From UBA7803 sp963822255 (lineage in GTDB: Bacteria > Pseudomonadota > Gammaproteobacteria > Pseudomonadales > Azotimanducaceae), in NCBI GenBank assembly GCA_963822255.1, contig CAWGGV010000003.1:372001-436000 (forward strand): a DNA stretch of 64,000 nt, written 5' to 3'. The position numbers and the translations under genes were made by a program. This document shows, piece after piece, positions 9,069-16,849 of this stretch (position 1 is its first letter; each line of letters begins with the position of its first letter). A model generated the notes under the pieces. The model made no database searches. It worked only from the letters and a program-made list of their open reading frames with translations, and was not told where the DNA came from.

Positions 9069-10079
9069 TCAGGCAGCGCGCCTGCCATGGCAGCGCAGTT
9101 CGCCGAGCGCCTCGTCCACCAGACTGATGTCGTTGGCCTTGAGCCGCGCCGCATCGCTCAGAACCCGGCGAAAGCGCCGCGCTCCGGGCACGCCAGCGAA
9201 CAGCCCCAGTGCGTGACGGCTCATGTCAGCGAGCCGCGTGCCGCGGCAAAGCTCGTCCGCCATGTATGCCCGATACGCCGTCATGACGTCGGTCGCCGTG
9301 CCCCTGTGGGAGCGAGCTCCCGCTCGCGACCCGCCGAACACATGCTCATCCATGGCCGCGAGCACCATGGGCCCATGGTACGCGGCGCGCCCGATCATCA
9401 CCCCGTTCACGGCCGCCAGGTGGCCGTCCAGCTCCGCCACCGAACCGATGCCGCCGTTCACGACCACCTCGAGCTCGGGGAATTCGGTCGCGAGACGATA
9501 GACGCGTTCGTATTCCAGCGGTGGCACGGTCCGGTTCTCGGCGGGAGAAAGCCCATTCAGAAGCGCCTTGCGAGCATGAATGTAAAAGGTCGTGCATCCG
9601 GTTTTGGCCACGGTGCCGACGAATCGTTCCAGGGCCTGCTGGCTGTCGTCGTCGTCGACCCCAAGCCGGCATTTCACCGTGACGGGTCTGCCGGTGGCCG
9701 CCGCCATGGCGCTCACACATTCGGCCACCAGCGCGGGCTCCCGCATCAGGCAGGCACCGAACCGCCCCTGGCGGACGCGCGGCGACGGGCAGCCTACGTT
9801 GAGATTAATCTCATCGAAGCCGGCTTCGACTCCGAAGGCCGCAGCGACCGCGAGCTCCTCCGGGTTGCTGCCGCCGAGTTGCAATGCCACCGGGTGCTCC
9901 GTCGGGTGCAAGCGCAGGAGGCGGTCCCTCGGACCGCAGGTTACGGCGGCGGAGGTGACCATTTCCGTGAACAGCAGCGCATGAGGCGCCGCCAGACGGA
10001 GCAGATAGCGGCAGTGGCGGTCGGTCCACGCCATCATGGGCGCGACGCACAGTCGTCGGTCGGGTAGGCGGGCGGTCAT
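9069..10079 (-). CDS. dusA: tRNA-dihydrouridine(20/20a) synthase DusA
   Basis: DusA is an FMN- and NADPH-dependent enzyme that reduces uridines 20 and 20a in the tRNA D-loop. The 336-residue protein has the expected features: N-terminal CVAPMMAWTDRHCRYLLR, the FMN-site ALQLGGSNPEELA, and the catalytic cysteine in LNVGCPSPRVRQG. ARKALLNGLSPAENRTVPPL, VVVNGGIG and GVMIGRAAY follow. Around residue 255 there is a short Ser/Arg/Gly/Ala insert (SRAGARSHRGTATD) encoded by a REP-like element inside the gene. It replaces the normally short linker between the barrel and the helical C-terminal domain, so the enzyme probably stays active. A good promoter lies just upstream. Confidence 0.96.
   Translation of the reverse strand: MTARLPDRRLCVAPMMAWTDRHCRYLLRLAAPHALLFTEMVTSAAVTCGPRDRLLRLHPTEHPVALQLGGSNPEELAVAAAFGVEAGFDEINLNVGCPSPRVRQGRFGACLMREPALVAECVSAMAAATGRPVTVKCRLGVDDDDSQQALERFVGTVAKTGCTTFYIHARKALLNGLSPAENRTVPPLEYERVYRLATEFPELEVVVNGGIGSVAELDGHLAAVNGVMIGRAAYHGPMVLAAMDEHVFGGSRAGARSHRGTATDVMTAYRAYMADELCRGTRLADMSRHALGLFAGVPGARRFRRVLSDAARLKANDISLVDEALGELRCHGRRAA
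9305..9330. repeat. REP-like palindromic element inside dusA
   Basis: TGTGGGAGCGAG followed by CTCCCGCTCGCGAC is the classical REP layout. The core TGTGGGAGCGA is identical to the element arms at 12608-12618 and, in reverse, 12655-12665. It sits wholly within the dusA reading frame and adds about eight to nine codons. Confidence 0.7.
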
Positions 10080-10105
10080 GCAATCGGCCGTTGCGTAAAC
10101 CGGCT

Positions 10106-10133
10106 ATTGTAGCGGCAGCCGATCGCTGCTCAA
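10106..10133 (-). promoter_or_regulatory. sigma-70 promoter for dusA
   Basis: Reading leftwards, TTGAGC (10133-10128) and TACAAT (10111-10106) are separated by 16 bases. The predicted start is about 20 bases upstream of the dusA ATG at 10079. No clear Shine-Dalgarno sequence is present in that short leader. Confidence 0.55.
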
Positions 10134-10184
10134 AAAGCCCGGCGCGACGGTGGTGACGTCGACCATTCGATGGATCGATCCTCC

Positions 10185-10221
10185 ATTTTCTCTTCATTTT
10201 TGTTCGACTACTTTGTATAGT
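10185..10221 (+). promoter_or_regulatory. AT-rich promoter region upstream of lpxC
   Basis: A strikingly AT-rich patch (10185-10217) in a GC-rich genome leads into TATAGT at 10216-10221, a plausible -10 box about 40 bases before the lpxC ATG. No convincing -35 box with standard spacing was found. Confidence 0.35.
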
Positions 10222-10260
10222 TGTCTGCCAAGCCATGGGATCTCCCGGGAATCGGGTCAG

Positions 10261-11141
10261 ATGCTTCGACAACACACGATCGGGCGACCCGTTCATGCCA
10301 TCGGCATTGGCGTCCACTCCGGCCAGAAGGTCCGTATGACATTGCGGCCTGCCGGGGAGAATACCGGCGTCGTGTTCCTGCGTTCCGACCTGTCCGGTCG
10401 GCCCCGGGTCCGGGCGGACGCCGGCCAGGTGGTGGATACCACGCTTGTCGACCACCCTGAGCGAGAGCGGCGCGCAGGTGGCCACCGTCGAGCACTTGAT
10501 GTCGGCCCTGTGGGGGCTCGGCGTCGACAATCTCCTGGTAGAGCTTTCCAGTGAGGAGGTGCCTATCATGGACGGCAGCGCCGCGCCGTTCGTTCACCTG
10601 CTACGGTCGGCGAGTCTGGTCGAGCAGCGCGCGGTGCGCGAGTTCATTCGCATCAAGCGGGAAATCAGGGTAGCGCAAGGGGATGCGTTCGCCGGCCTCG
10701 AGCCGTTCGAAGGCTTCAAGGCTCATTATCGGTTCGTCGCCGACCACCCGGTCTACAACCGGTATCCGAAGGAGGCGACATTGGATTTCGCCGCGGTGTC
10801 CTACGTGGACGAATGTGAGCCGGGCGCGTTCCTTCGGCCTGGTGAGGGAGCTCGAGCAGGCTCATGCCATCAACCGCTGCCTCGGCTCCAGCCTCGAGAA
10901 CGCGGTGGGTATCGACGACCACCACGTTCTGAACAACGACGGCCTGCGGTATCCGGACGAGTTCGTCAAGCACAAGCTGCTGGACGCCATCGGTGATCTG
11001 TATCTGCTGGGCCGGCCGCTGCTGGGCCACTTCGTCGGCCACAAGTCGGGCCATTCGCTGAACAACAAGCTTGCGCGCGCACTGCTGCGGTGCCCGGACG
11101 CCTGGGAGATCGTCACCGGCGATCCCCGCGTGCACGACTGA
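10261..11141 (+). pseudogene. lpxC: UDP-3-O-acyl-N-acetylglucosamine deacetylase LpxC, two frame interruptions
   Basis: LpxC catalyses the committed step of lipid A synthesis. The reading starts at MLRQHTIGRPVHAIGIGVHS and is typical LpxC to VVDTTL. One base (10447) must then be skipped to continue with STTLSESGAQVATVEHLMSA and IMDGSAAPFV. A second single-base skip (10814) after SYVDE restores VSRARSFGLVRELE. With both corrections the product is about 292 residues. It retains the zinc and catalytic residues in TVEHL, HKLLDAIGDL and KSGHSLNNK. lpxC normally follows ftsZ in the division cluster; here it stands alone next to dusA. It could be a decayed second copy, or an intact gene with two sequence errors. 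The family is certain; the state is not. Confidence 0.85.
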
Positions 11142-12559
11142 ATCGGCGGCCGGTTCCGGTACCCGGTCGGCGCCTGACCCCGCGGAGGAGTACGTCGACG
11201 GGCACCGGCGGGCGACCGTTCAGGCGGGCCTCGTCGTACATCCTGATGAGGAAGCCCCTGAGCGCCGTCCTGGCTTCCCGGCGATCCATCAGCTTCTGCT
11301 CTTCCAGCACCGCCGCCATGTCCTCGAGGGTTCGCCGGCCGTCGATGAGCGTCATGATGAAGGCGTGCATTCGGGTGGTCATGGCCTGGGTGGTGAAAGC
11401 CGGCAGGGCAGGGATCGGCGTGCTCCCCGAGACGATCCACTCGGGAAGATTCGTGTGCCGCGCCGGCGGGGTCACCTTGCGGCTGCTTCACCGCGCGCAT
11501 CGGTCACCACGGACTCGGTGCGCCCGTGCCGGCTGTCGGGACTGTTCATGTAGGGAACGACCGGTCGCTCGTCACCACGGCATGGAATCCGGCGTCTCCG
11601 GCGGCCTGCAGCAGCTCGTCCAGGGTCAGGCGATCCGCCGGATCGGGGCCGTCGAAGGCGATGGAGCCCTGATTGACCCACACGCCGCCGTCGCGGAGCA
11701 GAGCGTTGATCAGGCACAGCACCTGCGCGGTCGACGTTTCCATGACGTCGAGCAGCCAGGGCGTGATCACCGCGTCGAAGCTTCCCGGCCGGAAGGGCGG
11801 CCGCATGGCGTCTGCCATCACGAACTCGAGCCCCGGTCGCGACGGCTCGGGCGCCCTCAGCGTTCGGCACACCGCCGCCGCCGCCGGCTCCCGCGGTGCC
11901 AGCGGAAACTCGATCAGCTCCAGGGTCTCGCCGGCGCTCACCCGCGCGCCCACGTAAACGAGCAGCGGGTTCAGGTCGACGGCGGCCGTCAGGTCTACGG
12001 TCGTCCGTTGATGCAGGTCGTAGGCCAGCCGGCCCGCGCCGGCGCCGAGCACCAGCACGTTGCCGCTCCGCCGCTCGTCGAGGCCCTCCAGCACCGCCTC
12101 GATGGCGGCCCCGCACTCCTGCTCGCCCCAGCACCAATCCCGGTGCACGTTGGCTTCGTAGCTGAAGATGCCGTGGCCGGCCGGCAGCCGGGTGCGCAGG
12201 GCCAGCAGTGTCTCCAGGGCGCCGCCGTGGCGCGCGCCGGCGGTGAGGGGAGCGAGGATCCGCTCCAGGTGGCCCAGTTGGGCACGATAGCCGGCGGCCA
12301 GCGCGGTGAGCCGGCGGCGAGTGGGGTCGGAGAGCCCGCCGGCTGTGAGGGAGTGCTCCACCCGCCGAAGGTCGAAGCGCAAGCGCTCAGTGGCCAGTTG
12401 CCAGCGGTTCTTCCAGTCGCTGGCGGTGGCGTCGGGATCGGCGAACAGCCACGGAATGCTGCCGCGGCGGGGGTACGTCACCCGGCAGGCGCTGCAGCGC
12501 AGGTTCTCCAGCGCGCCGCTGCAACGGGGGCAGGCGAGCAGGGTCGAAAGTTCGGTCAT
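11113..12559 (-). pseudogene. class I SAM-dependent methyltransferase with Trm112-like zinc ribbon and PqqD-like tail, frame interrupted
   Basis: The start ATG at 12559 follows an AGGA site. The N-terminus LLACPRCSG...CSACRVTYPRRG is a Trm112-like zinc ribbon. A long helical segment follows, then the SAM site LVLGAGAGRLAYDL and FVMADAMRPPFRPGSFDAVI, resembling the carnosine-N-methyltransferase (N2227) group. After SDRSFP the frame breaks at about 11547: one base appears missing before YMNSPDSRHGRTESVVT. It breaks again at about 11475, before the C-terminal block PARHTNLPEWIVSG. The tail (LIDGRRTLEDMAAVLEEQ...ALRGFLIRMYDEA) looks like a PqqD-type winged helix. Its last bases overlap the end of lpxC on the other strand. 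The substrate is unknown. Confidence 0.65.
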
Positions 12560-12590
12560 CGCAAGTCCTGTGCGGGTTCCGCTTTCCATT

Positions 12591-12665
12591 TGTAGGAGCG
12601 CTCACGTTGTGGGAGCGATGGCTACCCGCCCAGCTCCAGATCGCGACCGGGAGGTCGCTCCCACA
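12591..12665. repeat. paired REP-like elements (BIME-like) upstream of the methyltransferase
   Basis: TGTAGGAGCG at 12591-12600 is followed by TGTGGGAGCGA at 12608-12618, which is inverted exactly at 12655-12665 (TCGCTCCCACA), with ATCGCGACCGGGAGG between. The pair fills the gap between the end of the Tat-exported gene and the methyltransferase. Confidence 0.7.
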
Positions 12666-12672
12666 CAGCAGG

Positions 12673-14274
12673 CTAGCTGATCGTGCCGTTGACGATGGGT
12701 TCGAACGCCGTGAGGCTGTCCTGCACCGCGGCAGTGCCGAGGACGTTGCCGAACAGGCTCCCGAAATTGCCGTTCTCGCCGTGCAGGGCCATGTAGTTGA
12801 GCATGACCGTCTTGGCCAGCAGGTTGACGTTGCCGGCCCCCGGGGTCGCGGAGATCTCGACCGATCCGTCCGGCCGCATGTAGCCGATTTGCTGGTGCAG
12901 AGCCTGCTCTTCCGACGTGGCGCCGATCAGGGTCGGCCGGCCGCCGGGGTTGTACACCAGGAAGAACGGCGCGGCGGTGGAGCTGTTGTCGCTGGCCCAC
13001 TCGCCCTTGCCGCGTCCGTCGACGGTGTCGTCTATGGCGCCGTTGGAGGACAGGGAGCCGTCGGACATGACGTAGATCATGAGCGGCACACCGACCCGGG
13101 CCGCGTACTCGAGGCAGGCCCCCATGCATTGACCGGCACGGAAATCCTTGACCTCACCTTCGGCCCGCCGGCCGCCGTGATAGTCGTAGCCGCCCATCTC
13201 GATAGTGCCGGCGCCGGCGAAGCCGTTAATGACCATCTTCATCACAGACGCCGTCTTCTGGAACTCGCGGGCGTTCTGGTCGCCGGCGTCGAACTCGGCG
13301 CTGGTGAAAATACCGCCGGAGCCGACGATCTCGGGGTCGCCCGCCGGGTTCAGGGTGGCGGGGTTGCCGAAGCGGTCGGCCAGGTCGGCGCTCTTCAGGT
13401 AGCCGCAGCGGACCAGGTCCTTGATGACGTCGGACGTGGTGACGGTCTGGTTGGTGCTCATGTCACTGAGCTTCCGGTCGCTGATGCGGTAGATGGATTC
13501 CATCACCGCGACGGCGTCGTCCTTGCTGAGAACGCTCACCAGGTCGCCCACGTCCACCAGGCTGGTGACGTCGCTGGGCCGGTCGACCTTGGTGGGGCGG
13601 ATCGTCATGTCGATCAGATCAGCGGGCGACATGGAATTGCCGCCGGAGTCGGAGTTCTGCGACCCGATCAAGGTCAGCAGAGAGCCGTCCGAGCCCGCCC
13701 GGGCGATGCCATACATGGGATTGTGTGGGTTGTTGCCGGTGTCGTTGTCCGAACGGGCGGGAATCACCGCGCCGTTGACGTTGCCGGCGGTGGCCGGCGA
13801 CACACGCGTCATCATGCCGCGCAGGAAAGCGCTGTCGCTGTGGAAGGCGAGGCCGAGGGTCTGGTCGATGAAGTCGCTGGTGTTGGTGGCTGGGTTGACG
13901 ATGGGTGGGATCATGTCCCCCGGCAGGCCCTGCCGCTCGTAGCCGGCCGTGGTGAGGAAGTCGAGCTGTCCACCCCGTTGGCCTACCAGCACGTTGGACC
14001 CCGCCTGGCTCGCGCCGCCGGCGAGATCGAAGCAGATAAAGGGAATCTTGCCGGCTCCCTGAGTGGCGATGCCGCACTGGGCAACCAGCGTCTGCAGGCC
14101 GGGCGAGAGCGCCGCCCGCACCTTGCGCGGGCCCAGGGTGAGGGTGACGGCACCGAGAGCGGTGGCGCTGCCGGTAATGAAACCCTGGGCCAGGAACTCA
14201 CGCCGCGTGCGGGGGCGCGGGTGAGTCGGGTGGCGGAGGGGGTCGTCGTATTGGCGGATCGGTTTTCTGCGCAT
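12673..14274 (-). CDS. Tat-exported DUF1501-like protein of the heme/barrel locus
   Basis: The 533-residue product has a twin-arginine signal at about residues 22-55 (RTRREFLAQGF, then a hydrophobic GSATALGAVTLTLG). It is therefore exported folded, suggesting a cofactor or metal. The mature part resembles DUF1501 proteins, a sulfatase/alkaline-phosphatase-fold group usually encoded with cytochrome-c-like DUF partners: IPFICFDLAGGASQAGSNVLVG near the N-terminus, FLRGMMTRVSPATAGNVNG, and a late GTIEMGGYDYHGG motif with potential metal ligands. It is the last gene of the leftward operon, 84 bases behind the LamG heme lipoprotein. The reaction is unknown. The Tat signal is clear; the family name is a judgement. 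Confidence 0.75.
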   Translation of the reverse strand: MRRKPIRQYDDPLRHPTHPRPRTRREFLAQGFITGSATALGAVTLTLGPRKVRAALSPGLQTLVAQCGIATQGAGKIPFICFDLAGGASQAGSNVLVGQRGGQLDFLTTAGYERQGLPGDMIPPIVNPATNTSDFIDQTLGLAFHSDSAFLRGMMTRVSPATAGNVNGAVIPARSDNDTGNNPHNPMYGIARAGSDGSLLTLIGSQNSDSGGNSMSPADLIDMTIRPTKVDRPSDVTSLVDVGDLVSVLSKDDAVAVMESIYRISDRKLSDMSTNQTVTTSDVIKDLVRCGYLKSADLADRFGNPATLNPAGDPEIVGSGGIFTSAEFDAGDQNAREFQKTASVMKMVINGFAGAGTIEMGGYDYHGGRRAEGEVKDFRAGQCMGACLEYAARVGVPLMIYVMSDGSLSSNGAIDDTVDGRGKGEWASDNSSTAAPFFLVYNPGGRPTLIGATSEEQALHQQIGYMRPDGSVEISATPGAGNVNLLAKTVMLNYMALHGENGNFGSLFGNVLGTAAVQDSLTAFEPIVNGTIS

Positions 14275-14323
14275 TTTGCTTCAGCCCTTCTGGACCCGTC
14301 GCGGTCTCGACACCGCTCGTGGG

Positions 14324-14362
14324 TTCGCGATCTGGCGACTTCCCATCCGGGATCGCTCCTAC
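14324..14362. repeat. REP-like element overlapping the stop of the LamG heme gene
   Basis: TTCGCGA at 14324-14330 and TCGCTCCTAC at 14353-14362 (GTAGGAGCGA on the other strand) make a REP-like element related to those at 9305 and 12591. The TAG inside GTAGGAGCGA is the stop codon of the leftward LamG gene. Confidence 0.6.
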
Positions 14363-16836
14363 TTGACCAGCATGGCGGCGCTGCCGAGGGCAGCGGCGCA
14401 GCTTGCCTTCATCACCGAGACCACCCGCTCGTCGCCGCAGCCCGAGCAGCTCTCGAGCCGACTGATGAGCGAGTCGACCTCGCTGCTAACCGCAGTGGCG
14501 TCCGGCTGCGTGGCGATATTCCGCCCGACCATGTGGTCGATGATGGGGTCGATCACCACGCTCCGGTCATCGAATGCCGTGGAGAGCCCGGCGTTCCAGT
14601 CGAAGTTCGGCCAGAAGTCGCTGCGCAAGGTCGGGTCGTCCACCAGCGCGCTGCAGTACTTGATGGCGAGTTGGACGATGCCCATCTGCTGTGACGAGAC
14701 GAATCCGCCGATGCCGGGCTGCACCGGCATGGCCTGGTGTACCAGCTCGTAGGTAGCGGCCACCTCGCTGTTGCTGACCGGCACGCCCGTCATCTTCGAC
14801 ATGGTGGCATTGATCTCGGCGAAGTTGCGGATGCCGTCCGGCGGCGTCCGGTCCTCGGGGGCCACGTCCACCGGTGCCGGCGGCGGCGCCGGAGCCGGTT
14901 CCACCACCACGTTGGTGTCGGAGCCGATCCGCTCGAAGGAAAGGAAGAACTCGTCCCCTTCAGGGCCTTTCTCCAGGGGAACGACGGTACCGAGCGGCGA
15001 CAGCGTCTGCCGGCCTTCCGCGGCGTAGTCGGCATCGTTGATGGTCACGTCCAGGTGGCTGTAGGCCTGACCGACCGGCACCACGCGGCCGTTCAGACCG
15101 ATGCGCAGGCCCTCGATGGGAATGCTGCCGGGGCTCGTGTCCTTGTTCAGAATCACGAAGAATGGCTTATTGAAGAGGTAAGCGTAGGAGTCGTACTGGC
15201 TGACCTCGAACACGACGTAGGCGTCGTCGATGCCCACGTGCTCGCTGACGTTGAACAGCAGGTAGTACTTCTCGCCCACGCCGGCATCGTAGTTCTGACG
15301 AATCTGCTCTTCGGTGAGCGCCCGGTTGTGGATGGCCAGCAGCCGGACCGTGCCCGCCCAGGGGTGTTGGTTGTCCACCTCGCTGCCGACGGCGAGCGCG
15401 AACGTATCGTCCCACTCGTTCAGCAGCCCGGCGGGCGTGGGATCGAGGTCGCCGGTGAATTCGCCGTTGACATAGATGCGCCGGCCGTTGACCGGATCGT
15501 AGGTGAGGACCACGTGTTGCAGGGTGGCCTGCAGGTCCTCGTCGTCGGCATTGGTGGAGAGCTGGGGTTCTCCGTTCTGATCGGTGGTGTCGGAACGGAC
15601 GAAGGTGTCGTAGCTGTACAGGGTCTGACCGAGCATCAGGTTGCGGGTGGCCGAGCCTCCGGCGTAGCTGACGATGCGAGCGGGACCGTCCTGGGTAACG
15701 TTGCCGGGGGCGACCCACGCTTCGATGCTGAACTCGCCCGTAGCGGAGATCAGGTTACGCAGCTTGGCGCTTGCGGTGGTCGAGCCCTGGGCCTTGCCCT
15801 TGCTGAAGGCCACGCCCCAGCCGCCGACCCATTTGTAGTCGCCCGAGAGCGTCAGGTTCAGTGCCGGCTCGACGCCGCTGGTGTCGTACGCCTGGTTGCC
15901 GGAACCGGTCTTGAACTGGTACAGGGCGATGACGTTGCTCTCGTGACGTCCGCCCGAGGAGGCCACGATGCCGTCCGGCAGGCCGAGCGCCATGGAAGTC
16001 ACGAGCTCCGGATCGACCTCGGTGAGCGGAACCTGGTCTGAGAGCTGCGCAATGGCGGCCTGCATGGCAGCGGCGTCGTTGGCGCAGCTGTTACTCCAGC
16101 AGTTGTGGAACTCCTGGCCCAGCCGGATCACGAACCGCGAGTTCGATGGGTCGTCCAGGTTCATCTTCGCCTGAGCCGCCGCGTAGGCCGTATCCAGATC
16201 GCCGCTGGCGAAGTAGGGCGACTGCGGCACGGTGGCGGTATCGGTGTGGCAGTTGACGCAGAACTGGCTGAGAAGCGGGTACACCGAGCTGGCGAAGGCG
16301 CTGGGGTCGTCGGGGAAGTTCTTGCTCGACCCGGGCGCGCGCAGCGGTGGCGCGAGGAGCTGAACTTCCTTCGCCGTGCTGCCGACGGTGTCGCCGGCCC
16401 AGTTCTCCAGATACGACTGAATGATGTCCGCGCAGGCATCCGCGCTCGCCAGCCAGCAGTTGTGCCCGCCGCGCACCTTGGCCACCATGATCGACATGCC
16501 GGGGTCGCTGAGATCCACCACGGTGTTGGCCGCTTCGTAGGCCAGGTTCACGTCGTCAGAGCGTACGAAGCGGGGGGTCTGATCGGCATTGTGACAGCCG
16601 CCGCAGCGGTTGTTGGGAACCAGGTTGTCCCAGACGTTCAGCTTGAAGCTCTGCACGTCGGCGGTGGCGGGGGGCGGGCCGCTGTAGTTGCTGACCTCCG
16701 GCGGGGTCGTCAGCGGGTTGGAGACGGTCTCGGCTCCGCTGCCGCTGCCGCAGCCGTACACCGCCAGCAGCACCAGCACGGCGGCCGGAACGCGCGTGCT
16801 CAGCGAGCGGCGACGGAAGATCGCACGATGGCTCAT
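14359..16836 (-). CDS. diheme c-type cytochrome / LamG-domain lipoprotein
   Basis: The 825-residue protein is probably surface- or periplasm-anchored through a lipobox (LAVYGC, Cys29). It contains two c-type heme motifs, CGGCH at 78-82 and CVNCH at 193-197. Each is followed about 45 residues later by an HNCW...C motif (near 125 and 245), so the N-terminal third looks internally duplicated. A concanavalin/LamG-like domain follows (about 300-500: FSIEAWVAPGN, QHVVLTYDPVNGRRIYVNG, LLAIHNRALTEEQI). A C-terminal third of unknown fold carries further cysteines (SCSGCG). It lies 13 bases behind the monoheme gene and ahead of the Tat-exported gene. A role combining glycan or surface binding with electron transfer is inference. 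Confidence 0.85.
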   Translation of the reverse strand: MSHRAIFRRRSLSTRVPAAVLVLLAVYGCGSGSGAETVSNPLTTPPEVSNYSGPPPATADVQSFKLNVWDNLVPNNRCGGCHNADQTPRFVRSDDVNLAYEAANTVVDLSDPGMSIMVAKVRGGHNCWLASADACADIIQSYLENWAGDTVGSTAKEVQLLAPPLRAPGSSKNFPDDPSAFASSVYPLLSQFCVNCHTDTATVPQSPYFASGDLDTAYAAAQAKMNLDDPSNSRFVIRLGQEFHNCWSNSCANDAAAMQAAIAQLSDQVPLTEVDPELVTSMALGLPDGIVASSGGRHESNVIALYQFKTGSGNQAYDTSGVEPALNLTLSGDYKWVGGWGVAFSKGKAQGSTTASAKLRNLISATGEFSIEAWVAPGNVTQDGPARIVSYAGGSATRNLMLGQTLYSYDTFVRSDTTDQNGEPQLSTNADDEDLQATLQHVVLTYDPVNGRRIYVNGEFTGDLDPTPAGLLNEWDDTFALAVGSEVDNQHPWAGTVRLLAIHNRALTEEQIRQNYDAGVGEKYYLLFNVSEHVGIDDAYVVFEVSQYDSYAYLFNKPFFVILNKDTSPGSIPIEGLRIGLNGRVVPVGQAYSHLDVTINDADYAAEGRQTLSPLGTVVPLEKGPEGDEFFLSFERIGSDTNVVVEPAPAPPPAPVDVAPEDRTPPDGIRNFAEINATMSKMTGVPVSNSEVAATYELVHQAMPVQPGIGGFVSSQQMGIVQLAIKYCSALVDDPTLRSDFWPNFDWNAGLSTAFDDRSVVIDPIIDHMVGRNIATQPDATAVSSEVDSLISRLESCSGCGDERVVSVMKASCAAALGSAAMLVK

Positions 16837-16849
16837 GACGGTCTCCTTC

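Noticed and set aside
10441..10450. Programmed +1 frameshift in lpxC at CTT-G
   Set aside because: CTT is a known slippery codon in prfB and Ty1, but no downstream stop or stimulatory Shine-Dalgarno is present. A second break in the same gene makes programmed shifting unlikely.
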